Assembly: GCF_000429425.1 (NCBI RefSeq)
Contig: NZ_KE386903.1
Location: 69,071 to 133,070 of the forward strand
DNA from: Algoriphagus mannitolivorans DSM 15301
Lineage (GTDB): Bacteria; Bacteroidota; Bacteroidia; Cytophagales; Cyclobacteriaceae
Direction of reading: 5' to 3'
DNA length: 64,000 nucleotides
The position numbers and the translations under genes are program-made. Positions within the stretch are counted from its first letter, which is position 1; the number at the start of each line of letters is the position of its first letter. Below, piece by piece: positions 34,051-42,719 of the stretch. The notes below the pieces were generated by a model that worked only from the letters and a program-made list of their open reading frames with translations, was not told the DNA's origin and did not search any database.

Positions 34051-35145
34051 TTAGCTTAACAGCTCTTTTTTAGAATAATTCAAGCACTGCAAGACATTTT
34101 GCTCTTCAAAAGCAAGGCGTTCTTCTGCTGATAAGTCTTTGACAGACGGCAATTCTCCCTGATAACTCCTGTCCCTGATCAGGCGAAGAGTCCGAGCCAA
34201 ATTTTCCCCAGAATAATTCCCAAAAGTGCTCCAGTAGGAATCTTCCAAGCAAGGAATTTCTAAGGGATCCCTCGTGATCATTTCCAGACTAAATCGCAGG
34301 GCAGGATTATACTTTTGGCAGAGCTGGATGGCTTCTTTCAAATCGACGATACCCTTTCCCAGTTCTACCTCAGAGAGTAGAAATCCTTTCTTGAAGGGCT
34401 GAACCCCCATATCTTTCACATGGGTGGAAAATGCCAAAGGAGCCAAAGTTCGGATTACTTCCATAGGGTCCTCGAGTAGAGACACATTGTTTCCAAAATC
34501 CAAGGTTACCCCTATCCATTCACTATTCAGGTTTCGGATGATAGCCGCCAATTCCTCGGCTGTCCAATCCTTGTGATTCTCCACGGCTAATTTAACTTTA
34601 TGCTTTCTCACGATGGGTTCTGCCAGTTGAAGACTTTGGATAGAATGCGATTCGAATGCATCCCAGTCAGCTTTAGACTTGAAGTTTTCATATCTCCTTC
34701 CATTCAGGCAGACTGTCCGAATCACCCCAGCCCCTGCTTCTTTTGCCAACAGGATTTCTTTTTCAAACCTGCCCACATCTTCTGCCGACTTTGGAAGGCT
34801 AATACTTCCTTCCAAATACATATCGAGACGCTCTCTTTCTTCCCTTACTTTTTTGGAGAAATCATCCGCCCAACCTCCAATTGTGGTCTGAATGCCGCCG
34901 GCACCGATAGCATGACAATGCTTCATTAAATCCAGCGCATTTTGGAATCCCGGATATTTTTCACTTTCGATCTTGGAATTAAATCTCATGCCGTAAGAAT
35001 GGACCACCACTCCCATTGGTACAGTTTTAAGACCTTCGGAAAAAACTGAAAAGGGCAGCGTCATCCCCAAGGCAGCCAAACCGGATTTTCTGATAAAGTC
35101 CCTTCTTGAAGAAAACTCGGAATCAATCGAAGAATCTGGTTTCAT
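34051..35145 (-). CDS. Tat-exported sugar phosphate isomerase/epimerase-like TIM-barrel protein
   Basis: A 364-residue protein with a twin-arginine signal (SSRRDFIRKSGLAALGMTLP). After the signal comes a xylose-isomerase-like AP-endonuclease-2 TIM barrel: 'GVVVHSYGMRFNSK', 'HCHAIGAGGIQTTIGGWADD', 'KVKLAVENHKDWTAEELAAI' with the metal-ligand Glu, 'VTLDFGNNVSLLEDP' and 'FSTHVKDMGVQP' with His/Lys, and 'RFSLEMITRDPLEIPCLE'. Members isomerise, epimerise or dehydrate sugars; Tat export shows it acts in the periplasm. It starts 16 bases after the cytochrome gene, so the two are co-transcribed. Confidence 0.86.
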   Translation of the reverse strand: MKPDSSIDSEFSSRRDFIRKSGLAALGMTLPFSVFSEGLKTVPMGVVVHSYGMRFNSKIESEKYPGFQNALDLMKHCHAIGAGGIQTTIGGWADDFSKKVREERERLDMYLEGSISLPKSAEDVGRFEKEILLAKEAGAGVIRTVCLNGRRYENFKSKADWDAFESHSIQSLQLAEPIVRKHKVKLAVENHKDWTAEELAAIIRNLNSEWIGVTLDFGNNVSLLEDPMEVIRTLAPLAFSTHVKDMGVQPFKKGFLLSEVELGKGIVDLKEAIQLCQKYNPALRFSLEMITRDPLEIPCLEDSYWSTFGNYSGENLARTLRLIRDRSYQGELPSVKDLSAEERLAFEEQNVLQCLNYSKKELLS

Positions 35146-35161
35146 GGCTGATGGTTTTGGG

Positions 35162-37705
35162 TTATGGTTTCGGAGCTTGCGTGAGCTTCTCTACATGTTC
35201 ATTCAATTCTTTGGCAGACCAGGGATATACTCTTCCCTGATTCAAAACGCGGGTTCCACCTACTATCCGTCCCGTAACCATTGGCGCTTGGTTTCCCCAC
35301 TCATTTCTAATATAAGTCAAAATCGCCGCAATGCTTCGATCATCCATCGTGGAATGTGAAGGCATCACCGGTAGAATTTCCGGCGCATCATACTTTTTTC
35401 CCATCACTTCGATAGGCCCTTCAATCCCATGGAGCAAAATCAAAGTAAGTCTCACTTCATCTCCCAGCACCCACTCTGACCCAGCCAAAGGTGGCCCCAT
35501 CCGAGTGGCTCCTTTCCCATTATTTCCATGGCAACCTGCACAGGAGACCAGATATTTTTGTCTGCCTTCGGCAAAAAGTTTAAGTCCGGCCTCATCTAAT
35601 TGCCCTGAAGCAGTTTTCATTTTCTCAGGAGAAAATCCCGGCCAAGCAAACATCCTTTTCATCAACATGAGTTTTACTTCGTCCAATGGAAGGTCTGACC
35701 GCTTGAAGAGTGCTGGCTCAGCGGCGAGTTTAAATGCCCCGGGAGTCTCAATATTTCCTGCCTGGATGGCAAGCCCATTTAAAACTGCATTTTCCTTCCA
35801 ACCCAAATCAGACTGATTGATTAGGGCTAAAAGCCCTTTCATTTCCTCAGAATTTCCACGGTTGACGATAGCTGCGGAAAGCATTTCCAAAAAGATTTCC
35901 CGATTGGGATCTTCGGTATTCCAAGAAGGATTGGAAAGGAGGGTCTGAAGGAAACTATATTCCATCCCCTCCAAGCTGCTCATGACGGCATCTCGGATCA
36001 AGGCTTCTTCTCCGAATCGATCCAATAGCGAGGAAAGGATCTCATAGCGGGAGTCAGTAGGCAAAACATAGGCGCTGAGCGCAAGCTGAAGTCCGAAATT
36101 CTTGGAAACTTGGTCTTTCTGGCCTAATAGAAGAATCTCCAATTCCTTCAAAATCTCAGAATCTACTTGAGCCAAGGTCTCTAATTGTCTCAAAGCGGTT
36201 TCCTTTAGCCAATCCCTATCGCCTTTAAGGACGTCCAGTAAAAGGGATGGATTTTTCTTCCCGAGACCTTCCAAAGTCCACATGGCATGAAATTTCCCAA
36301 ATTCGGAGCCATTGCCTCTAATCAACTTTTCCAATTCCCTTACAGATTCTGGATCATTCTTTTCGACCAAAAGTCTTTGAGCCATGTCCCGATACCAGCC
36401 TTCGGGATGTGAAAGAAACTCGATTAGCTCTAGCGTGCTTGCTTTTGCAAGGTTTGGCAATGCTTTGCCTTTAAATCCCTTTGGAACTATCCTCCAAATC
36501 CTGCCCATGTGTCCGGGACTTTCGAGTCCTCTTTCAATCGTTTTTTCTTTCAAATAAGAAGTCATGTAAGCAGTATGCTGGACGATTCCCTGATACATAT
36601 CGACGATATAAAGACCTCCATCTGGACCCACTGTCCCATGAACAGGCCTGAATCTTTCATCCGTTGATGCAAAAAACTCCTTGCCCGGATTGGGATCATG
36701 GCCTTCCACAAGGAGGCCATTTTCTTTGACTACATTTCTCTTGACCAGATTGCCGGCATTTTCCATCACAAATACATTTCCATAGTATTCCTTAGGGAAA
36801 AGATGACTTCGATAAATGGTCGGTGAACAAGCCGAAGTAAACTCCAAAAGCCGGCTTGCTGAATCCAAAGTTCCGGGAATATAACCTCGGTTGACCGCTG
36901 GAGTACTTCTAATCGGATAAACCCGCCGATCGCTGGTTAGTCCGTAATCAATCCCCGTGGAAGGCTTGTGATTGGGGTTTCGGCTAAGGTAATTCGGAGG
37001 GACAAGATCTCCGTGTAGCTGGGACCAGTTGTAATTGTAAATCAAGCGCCCTTTGTCATCCTGGGTAATCCCCCACTGCCCCCGAAATTCTGTCATGTCA
37101 CGGACCCATTCGCCATTTATGTTCCGATATCTGAGTCTGGATTTGGCGCTGTAATACCAGTTGTCTACGTTTCGCACAAAGCCATTATCGGCATGTTCGG
37201 GCAATCCATTGGCTGAATACGTGGAATCGACAATCACTTTCAAGTCTGCCTTCCAGTCCCCATCCAAGTCTTCCGTCCACCACAACGCGTTGTTTTCTGC
37301 GATCAATGCTCCAGACTTGTAAAGTCCCAAAGAGCGAGGCATGATCAAAGAATCCAGGTAAACGATTTTGTGATCCATCTTTCCGTCTCCATCCCTGTCC
37401 TCCAAAATTGACACAGAACCAACAGGAAGTTTTTCCTCTGACCCTTCGATGTCATTCATGTATCCTCTCATCTCCAGTACCCAAAGCCTTCCACGCTCAT
37501 CAAACTGGATATGAACCGGTGCCTCTACCATCGGTTCGGAAGCTACTAATTGAACTTCAAAGCCTTCCTCAATTTGGAAAGTCTTGAGCTCTTCTTCAGG
37601 TGACCTTGGGGGGCTATCAGGAGTCTCCGGAAGCGGTCCTGATTCTTTGCAGGAAAAAAATAACACCAATCCAACAGCACTTATCCACAAGCTTCTTGGC
37701 AGCAT
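35162..37705 (-). CDS. Lipoprotein glucose-dehydrogenase-like beta-propeller with HEAT repeats and cytochrome c domain
   Basis: About 847 residues from the ATG at 37705, which opens a lipoprotein signal (MLPRSLWISAVGLVLFFSCKES); the frame extends upstream without a plausible signal. Domain order: a large PQQ-dehydrogenase-like beta-propeller of the membrane-bound dehydrogenase/PVC type (about 60-420; 'RLWVLEMRGYMNDIEGSEEK', 'VGPDGGLYIVDMYQGIVQH'), HEAT-like helical repeats (about 450-720) and a cytochrome c domain with one heme site, CAGCHGNNGKGATRMGPPL. It probably oxidises a sugar or related compound in the periplasm and passes electrons to the respiratory chain. No dedicated PQQ residues were confirmed. 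Confidence 0.87.
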   Translation of the reverse strand: MLPRSLWISAVGLVLFFSCKESGPLPETPDSPPRSPEEELKTFQIEEGFEVQLVASEPMVEAPVHIQFDERGRLWVLEMRGYMNDIEGSEEKLPVGSVSILEDRDGDGKMDHKIVYLDSLIMPRSLGLYKSGALIAENNALWWTEDLDGDWKADLKVIVDSTYSANGLPEHADNGFVRNVDNWYYSAKSRLRYRNINGEWVRDMTEFRGQWGITQDDKGRLIYNYNWSQLHGDLVPPNYLSRNPNHKPSTGIDYGLTSDRRVYPIRSTPAVNRGYIPGTLDSASRLLEFTSACSPTIYRSHLFPKEYYGNVFVMENAGNLVKRNVVKENGLLVEGHDPNPGKEFFASTDERFRPVHGTVGPDGGLYIVDMYQGIVQHTAYMTSYLKEKTIERGLESPGHMGRIWRIVPKGFKGKALPNLAKASTLELIEFLSHPEGWYRDMAQRLLVEKNDPESVRELEKLIRGNGSEFGKFHAMWTLEGLGKKNPSLLLDVLKGDRDWLKETALRQLETLAQVDSEILKELEILLLGQKDQVSKNFGLQLALSAYVLPTDSRYEILSSLLDRFGEEALIRDAVMSSLEGMEYSFLQTLLSNPSWNTEDPNREIFLEMLSAAIVNRGNSEEMKGLLALINQSDLGWKENAVLNGLAIQAGNIETPGAFKLAAEPALFKRSDLPLDEVKLMLMKRMFAWPGFSPEKMKTASGQLDEAGLKLFAEGRQKYLVSCAGCHGNNGKGATRMGPPLAGSEWVLGDEVRLTLILLHGIEGPIEVMGKKYDAPEILPVMPSHSTMDDRSIAAILTYIRNEWGNQAPMVTGRIVGGTRVLNQGRVYPWSAKELNEHVEKLTQAPKP

Positions 37706-37862
37706 ATTTAATAGATTAATTTGGGTAAATAGGAAATGGGGAAAGCCCTTAAATGACTGATTCCCAATTTGGGGTGAATTCAAAAGAAATACAAGCCAGG
37801 CAGACTGCCGCTGGTGTAATCTTGAATTCGATGAGGAAGTCCTTGCTTTCAGATAACATCCC

Positions 37863-37870
37863 TAACTTTG
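37863..37870 (+). promoter_or_regulatory. -7 promoter element for the DEAD-box helicase
   Basis: TAACTTTG fits TAnnTTTG, 15 bases before the ATG at 37886. A TTG at 37843-37845 lies 17 bases upstream, a little short of the usual 19. Confidence 0.65.
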
Positions 37871-37885
37871 TGAAAAACAAAGACA

Positions 37886-39025
37886 ATGAATTTTTCCGAA
37901 CTGGGACTTTCCACAGAAATCCTTTCCGCAATTTCCCGTGCAAAATATGAAAGTCCCTATCCGATACAGACTCAAAGTATCCCTTCACTCCTCAAAGGCA
38001 AAGACATTCTAGGATTAGCTCCAACGGGATCCGGAAAAACCGCTGCCTTTATCCTGCCGATTTTGGACCGGCTCCTTACTAAAAAGGAACCAGAAGGCAG
38101 ACATATTCCAGTTTTGATTTTGGTACCTACCCGAGAACTGGCTGTTCAGGTGGCGGAAGTAGCGGAAAACTTCAGCCGATTTTTGCCCAGAAAAATCAAG
38201 ACCATGGCGGTATTTGGAGGGGTGTCCATCAATCCCCAAATGATCAAGCTGAATAGGACGGAAATATTAATCGCGACTCCGGGGAGGTTGATTGATTTAT
38301 TGGGAAGAAATGCCTTAAGCCTATCCAAGGTTCATACTTTAGTTTTGGACGAAGCTGACAAAGTTCTGAACATGGGCTTTCGGGAAGAAGTCGAGCATAT
38401 TTTAGAGCTACTTCCCCAAAAGCGCCAAAACCTGCTTTTTTCAGCTACTATGGATGATGAAGTCCGGGTACTCATCGACAAAATGCTTCAAGATCCAGTG
38501 AAGGTTCAAATCGAAGCAGAGAATTTTTCCCCGGATGAAATCGAGCAGAAAGCCTATCGGGTAAGTCTAGAAAGCAAAGGTCCTTTTCTACGGACACTTA
38601 TCAATTCCGGAGATTGGAAGCAGATTTTGGTTTTTACGTCATCCATTCGTACTGCAGACAATGTGGTGGGGAAACTGGTGAAAAATGGGATCGAGGCCAT
38701 TGCTTTCCATGGAGACAAAAGCCAAGGAGCAAGAACTGAAGCGCTCGCTCGTTTTAAATCCGGAAAAACCAGAGTTTTGGTCGCAACCGATCTGGCGGCC
38801 AGAGGGATAGATATTTTACACCTTCCGCTGGTCATCAACTATGAATTACCAAGGTCGCCCAAGGATTATATCCATCGAATCGGCCGAACCGGGCGCGCTG
38901 GAAGCACGGGAGAGGCAATTTCTTTAATTACCCCTGAAGAAATGCATCATTTCAAGGTAATCCAGAAGAAGATGGGAAAATGGGTCAAATTGACCCATGA
39001 GGAGGATTTTGGAAAAGAGGAGTAG
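37886..39025 (+). CDS. DEAD-box RNA helicase (RhlE-like)
   Basis: A 379-residue helicase core. Q motif 'YESPYPIQTQSIPSLLKGKD', Walker A APTGSGKTAAF, PTRELAVQV, TPGRLIDLLG, LVLDEADKVLNMGF (DEAD box), FSATMDD, VATDLAARGIDI and YIHRIGRTGRAG are all present in order. There is no basic C-terminal extension, so it is a minimal enzyme. RhlE-type helicases act in ribosome assembly and RNA turnover, often in the cold. Its gene is convergent with the helicase gene at 39044, with an 18-base gap. Confidence 0.95.
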   Translation: MNFSELGLSTEILSAISRAKYESPYPIQTQSIPSLLKGKDILGLAPTGSGKTAAFILPILDRLLTKKEPEGRHIPVLILVPTRELAVQVAEVAENFSRFLPRKIKTMAVFGGVSINPQMIKLNRTEILIATPGRLIDLLGRNALSLSKVHTLVLDEADKVLNMGFREEVEHILELLPQKRQNLLFSATMDDEVRVLIDKMLQDPVKVQIEAENFSPDEIEQKAYRVSLESKGPFLRTLINSGDWKQILVFTSSIRTADNVVGKLVKNGIEAIAFHGDKSQGARTEALARFKSGKTRVLVATDLAARGIDILHLPLVINYELPRSPKDYIHRIGRTGRAGSTGEAISLITPEEMHHFKVIQKKMGKWVKLTHEEDFGKEE

Positions 39026-39043
39026 GACACCGAGCAAAACTCT

Positions 39044-40972
39044 TTAACCTAAAAACTCCCATACACTTCGGTAGGCTCCTTTTTGCTCGAAATAACTCAA
39101 AAGGGAATCAAAAAAAGGATGCTGAGCCAAGGTACTGGTATCCCCAATCAGGATTAATTTCCGCTTAGCTCGGGTCAAGGCTACATTCATCCGGCGCTCA
39201 TCTGCCAAAAACCCGATCTCTCCTTTCTCATTAGATCGGGTGAGGGAAATCAGCATCAAATCCCTCTCCTGGCCTTGGAAACCGTCCACTGTATCAATAG
39301 TAATCCATTCAGAGAACGCTCGCAGATTCGGGAATTCATAGGTTTCAAATATTAAATTCTTCAGCATTCTAACTTGAGCAGAATACGGAGCGATCAGACC
39401 TACCGACCAATTATTTTCTCTAAACTTGGCTATTCCGACTCTTAACAAAGTATCATTCAGGTACCGGCAGGCAAACCTTGCTTCCTCTGGGTTAAAAGTA
39501 CTGAGGCTTTCTGTATCTACTTGTTCGGAATAACCTGAGCCTGCTGTATCAATCCACTCCAAAACAGGTTCCTCCTCAGCCAAAAAGTGCTCCTGGGTAT
39601 TTTCGGCAGCCTGAAGTTTTCCATCATAAAACCAGCTATTAGAAAAACCCATGATATCCTCCCGCATTCGGTATTGGATTTGGAGCATTTGGGCAGTAGA
39701 TGGTTTGTTTTTGATGATTTTCTCAAAAAGAGTCACAGACAATCCCGCTTTGGAGGCTTCATAGGACTTGATCGTAGGCGGAAGCTGGCAATGATCTCCA
39801 GCAAAGACTACTTTTTTGGCTTTTAAAATCGGGATCCAAGTTGAGGCTTCGAGACCTTGAGCTGCCTCATCTATGAAAACTACATCAAATACCATCCCTT
39901 TCAAATGATAGGAAGAAGCTCCCACCAAAGTACTGGCAAAGACCTGAGTTTTCTGGAAAATATCCGTTCGGATGTAGTCTTCCAAATGCCCAGCGGCTTC
40001 CCGAATTCTGGAAACCTCCTGATACATCAATTTGCGTTGGGCTCGCTCCTCTGGCCCGAAATTCCTCTTGTATTGTTTGGCTAGACGAAGGTATTGCTCC
40101 GTTTCTTTTCTGAGTTTTTTGAGATCTCGGTAGCTTTCGTGGAAGGCAATTTTAGCATCTAGCGTTTGGTTCAGAATATTCTCCTCTACCCTGGCGGGAT
40201 GACCTATTCTCAAAGTAGAAATACCTCTATCGATTAATTTTTCTACCAATAAATCTACCGCAGCGTTGCTTGGGGCGGTGACCAATACCCTCTGTCCCTG
40301 ATTCGCAGCCTGTACAATGGCGGCGATCAGAGTGGTAGTTTTACCAGTTCCCGGAGGTCCGTGGACAATTGCAAAATCCTGCGCTTCCGATATTTTTTGA
40401 CAAGCTTGGTTTTGGGAAAAATTCAAAGCAGGATTTTCCTGGTAATTCTCCTCCACAAACTTCGGAGACTTATCCCCAAGTGCAATGTCCCGAAGTTCTT
40501 CCAAGCGTGGATTTTCAGGAGAAATGACCTTCCGGAGAGCAAATTCCATTTCCCGGTAGCTGGCCTCATCGAAAAGCAAATCCACACCCAGCTTCGAGCT
40601 GTTCATCCATTCTGGAAGTTCATCCTCTTGAAGTGTCACCACCATGGAATCTTTCCTGACTTGGTTGATCACCGCGTTGACTCGAAATTCATTCCCCTGG
40701 TAGCCTTCCTGGGTCGAAAAAAAAGACACTGATTTCCCAGAGGAGAAAGAAGAGGAGTAGCTGGAATCCAAGCGCTCAATTTCCACCAAGAGCCTTTCCC
40801 CCATACCAATTTTTGACTTTTTCACTTGAACCGGATGCCAAGTAATTCCTTCCTTTTTCTTATCAGAAATTGAGGTATGCAAAAACTTTTTTCTGTATTG
40901 AGCCAAGTCTTCCTGCCATTCCATTTTCAACAACTTCAGGCCTTGCTTCAATTCTTCGAGGTATTTCGACAT
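39044..40972 (-). CDS. IGHMBP2/UPF1-like superfamily 1 helicase
   Basis: A 642-residue SF1B helicase. A basic N-terminal region with a beta-barrel (about 50-170) is followed by Walker A VHGPPGTGKTTTLIAAIVQA, motif Ia 'VLVTAPSNAAVDLLVEKL', Walker B VFIDEAAQGLEA, motif III AGDHCQLPPTIKS, QYRMREDIM, VDGFQGQERDLMLISLTRS, and motif VI NVALTRAKRKLILIGD. Such proteins (DNA2/NAM7/IGHMBP2 group) unwind DNA or RNA 5' to 3'. The target in bacteria is unknown. ATG 40972 is preferred over the TTG just upstream. It is divergent from acpH. Confidence 0.92.
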   Translation of the reverse strand: MSKYLEELKQGLKLLKMEWQEDLAQYRKKFLHTSISDKKKEGITWHPVQVKKSKIGMGERLLVEIERLDSSYSSSFSSGKSVSFFSTQEGYQGNEFRVNAVINQVRKDSMVVTLQEDELPEWMNSSKLGVDLLFDEASYREMEFALRKVISPENPRLEELRDIALGDKSPKFVEENYQENPALNFSQNQACQKISEAQDFAIVHGPPGTGKTTTLIAAIVQAANQGQRVLVTAPSNAAVDLLVEKLIDRGISTLRIGHPARVEENILNQTLDAKIAFHESYRDLKKLRKETEQYLRLAKQYKRNFGPEERAQRKLMYQEVSRIREAAGHLEDYIRTDIFQKTQVFASTLVGASSYHLKGMVFDVVFIDEAAQGLEASTWIPILKAKKVVFAGDHCQLPPTIKSYEASKAGLSVTLFEKIIKNKPSTAQMLQIQYRMREDIMGFSNSWFYDGKLQAAENTQEHFLAEEEPVLEWIDTAGSGYSEQVDTESLSTFNPEEARFACRYLNDTLLRVGIAKFRENNWSVGLIAPYSAQVRMLKNLIFETYEFPNLRAFSEWITIDTVDGFQGQERDLMLISLTRSNEKGEIGFLADERRMNVALTRAKRKLILIGDTSTLAQHPFFDSLLSYFEQKGAYRSVWEFLG

Positions 40973-41035
40973 CAATTGGTATTTTAGGGTGCAAACTAAA
41001 CAAAAGTCAGAGGGTTTTCCTTTCCTTTACATTTC

Positions 41036-41641
41036 ATGAATTTTCTAGCGCACTCCTATTTGTCTTTTGGTCAGGATGAAGTACTGATTGGGAATTTTGC
41101 CGCGGATTTTATCAAAGGAAAAGAGATTCAACAGTTTCAGGGAGATATTTTGGCCGGAATCCTCCTCCACCGGGCCATTGATTCTTTCACAGACTCCCAC
41201 CCGCTTGTAAGAGCCGGACAGAGTTATCTAAGACCACGATTTCGCCATTATAGCAGTGTCATCACCGATATTTTCTTTGATTATTTCTTGGCCAAAAATT
41301 GGGATAGATATTCTTCCATTCCTCTGGAAACCTTTGTAATCCAGACTTATGGAATCATCGAGAGCCATTTGAACCTCTTGCCCCCAAGATTTCAGGAAAT
41401 GTTTTTTTGGATGAAAAGTCAGAATTGGCTCCTCAACTATCGGGAGATTGAAGGAATCCAACGTACGCTCAATGGGCTTTCCCGTCGAGCTAGCTTTGAC
41501 TCCAAAATGAATGAAGCACCCGAGGTTTTGTTAGAAAAAGAAATGGAATTTGAGCTGATATTTTTCGCTTTCTTCGAGGATTTAGAGACTTTTGCCTCTG
41601 GTAAACTCAAAGAAATTCAACGAACTCATGGTCGTCATTAA
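41036..41641 (+). CDS. acpH: Acyl carrier protein phosphodiesterase (AcpH type)
   Basis: A 201-residue protein of the ACP phosphodiesterase/DUF479 family, an HD-like metal-dependent hydrolase. MNFLAHSYLSF at the start, 'IGNFAADFIKGKEIQQFQG', 'AGILLHRAIDSFTDSHPLVR' and 'YSSVITDIFFDYFLAKNW' hold the conserved His and Asp residues. It removes the 4'-phosphopantetheine arm from holo-ACP. The next gene starts within its last 14 bases. Confidence 0.9.
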   Translation: MNFLAHSYLSFGQDEVLIGNFAADFIKGKEIQQFQGDILAGILLHRAIDSFTDSHPLVRAGQSYLRPRFRHYSSVITDIFFDYFLAKNWDRYSSIPLETFVIQTYGIIESHLNLLPPRFQEMFFWMKSQNWLLNYREIEGIQRTLNGLSRRASFDSKMNEAPEVLLEKEMEFELIFFAFFEDLETFASGKLKEIQRTHGRH

Positions 41642-42086
41642 GCCAAAAATCTCCACTTACGTATCGCTAAGCCTTATTCTTTTGGTTTTGATTGCAGGAT
41701 TGGTGCTATTACTTCGGGACTTTTCATACAAAGGCACCTTCCCATTGTGGTTTTATTTGGTTGCATGCACCATTGTCACCTTAGTATTGCTCATGCTCTT
41801 AGTGAAAATGATGGCCGGATGGAGATTTATCACCGCAGGGAAAGACCACATTTTGATCAGGCTACCGCTGAGAGGGATGACCAAAACCTATCCTGTCTCA
41901 GAAATTCTGCTTTGGGAAGAAGAAACCGTCCTGGCAAACAAGCGGGAATTCAAGCAGGTGACTGTGGCTTTTCAGGACCACCAATCCATTTCGGTCTCGA
42001 ATCATGAGCATGAAGCTTATACCGAACTGGTGAATTATCTCAAAAAGAAAGCTCCGAAGCAAATGGTCAAAAACAAAAAAGCCTGA
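41628..42086 (+). CDS. Small membrane protein with a PH-like soluble domain (hypothetical)
   Basis: About 152 residues from the ATG at 41628, which overlaps acpH by 14 bases; a longer frame starts inside acpH. Two membrane helices (VSLSLILLVLIAGLVLLL and WFYLVACTIVTLVLLMLLV) are followed by a cytosolic beta-rich domain ('FITAGKDHILIRLPLRG', 'KTYPVSEILLWEEETV', 'KQVTVAFQDHQSISVSNHEH') and a C-terminal helix. The layout of two helices plus a small beta domain capped by a helix resembles bacterial PH-like/YcxB proteins; this is my reading, not a search result. Function unknown. Confidence 0.75.
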   Translation: MVVIKPKISTYVSLSLILLVLIAGLVLLLRDFSYKGTFPLWFYLVACTIVTLVLLMLLVKMMAGWRFITAGKDHILIRLPLRGMTKTYPVSEILLWEEETVLANKREFKQVTVAFQDHQSISVSNHEHEAYTELVNYLKKKAPKQMVKNKKA

Positions 42087-42101
42087 TAACTCAGGCTTTT
42101 T
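42077..42101. terminator. Terminator between the PH-like membrane gene and ppa
   Basis: AAAAGCCTGA (42077-42086) pairs perfectly with TCAGGCTTTT (42091-42100) around TAAC. The stop codon of the upstream gene is inside the stem. It sits between convergent genes and can serve both. Confidence 0.85.
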
Positions 42102-42107
42102 GAAGGA

Positions 42108-42644
42108 TTAGGAAGTTCTAAAATTCCGATCATATAGCTCGACACTTTCGCGGATAATTCGCATGGCATCTTCTTTACCTAAGAAATCTTCCACTTTCAC
42201 TTCCTTGTTTTCAAGCTTTTTGTAGTCTTCAAAGAAACGGTGTACCTCCTTCATCAAGTGAGGAGGAAGCTCATCGATGTCATTGATGTAATTGACGGAC
42301 TGATCTCCAGCAGCTACGGCAATGATTTTATCATCTGCCTCGCCTCCATCAATCATCCGCATTACGCCGATGACTTTTGCCTTAACCAAAGTCATGGAAG
42401 GGATATCAATCTGAGAAATAATCAAGATATCCAAAGGATCATGGTCCTCACAAAAGGTCTGAGGAATAAATCCATAATTCGCAGGATAGTGAACGGCAGA
42501 AAAAAGAACCCGATCCAATAATAGCATTCCGGTCTTCTTATCCAACTCGTATTTTCCTTTACTTCCTTTAGGAATTTCGATGACACCCGTTACAAATTCC
42601 GGTGCCTCTTTGCCGATGTTTACATCATGCCAGGGATTAATCAT
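42108..42644 (-). CDS. ppa: Inorganic pyrophosphatase (family I)
   Basis: A 178-residue soluble family I pyrophosphatase that hydrolyses the pyrophosphate released by biosynthesis. Active-site segments: '[18 protein letters not shown]', '[21 protein letters not shown]' with DILI, and '[19 protein letters not shown]'. The signature with three Asp is complete (EDHDPLD plus GEADDK). A -7 element lies 39 bases upstream. Confidence 0.97.
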   Translation of the reverse strand: MINPWHDVNIGKEAPEFVTGVIEIPKGSKGKYELDKKTGMLLLDRVLFSAVHYPANYGFIPQTFCEDHDPLDILIISQIDIPSMTLVKAKVIGVMRMIDGGEADDKIIAVAAGDQSVNYINDIDELPPHLMKEVHRFFEDYKKLENKEVKVEDFLGKEDAMRIIRESVELYDRNFRTS

Positions 42645-42682
42645 AATTTTTTGTTTTGGAAAAAATCAATTTCTCGATGGCG

Positions 42683-42690
42683 CAAAGATA
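42683..42690 (-). promoter_or_regulatory. -7 promoter element for ppa
   Basis: TATCTTTG on the minus strand matches TAnnTTTG, about 39 bases before the ppa start. It shows ppa is expressed apart from the signalling operon upstream. Confidence 0.6.
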
Positions 42691-42719
42691 CTAGTACTGG
42701 TCGATTTGTTTTTGAAAAA

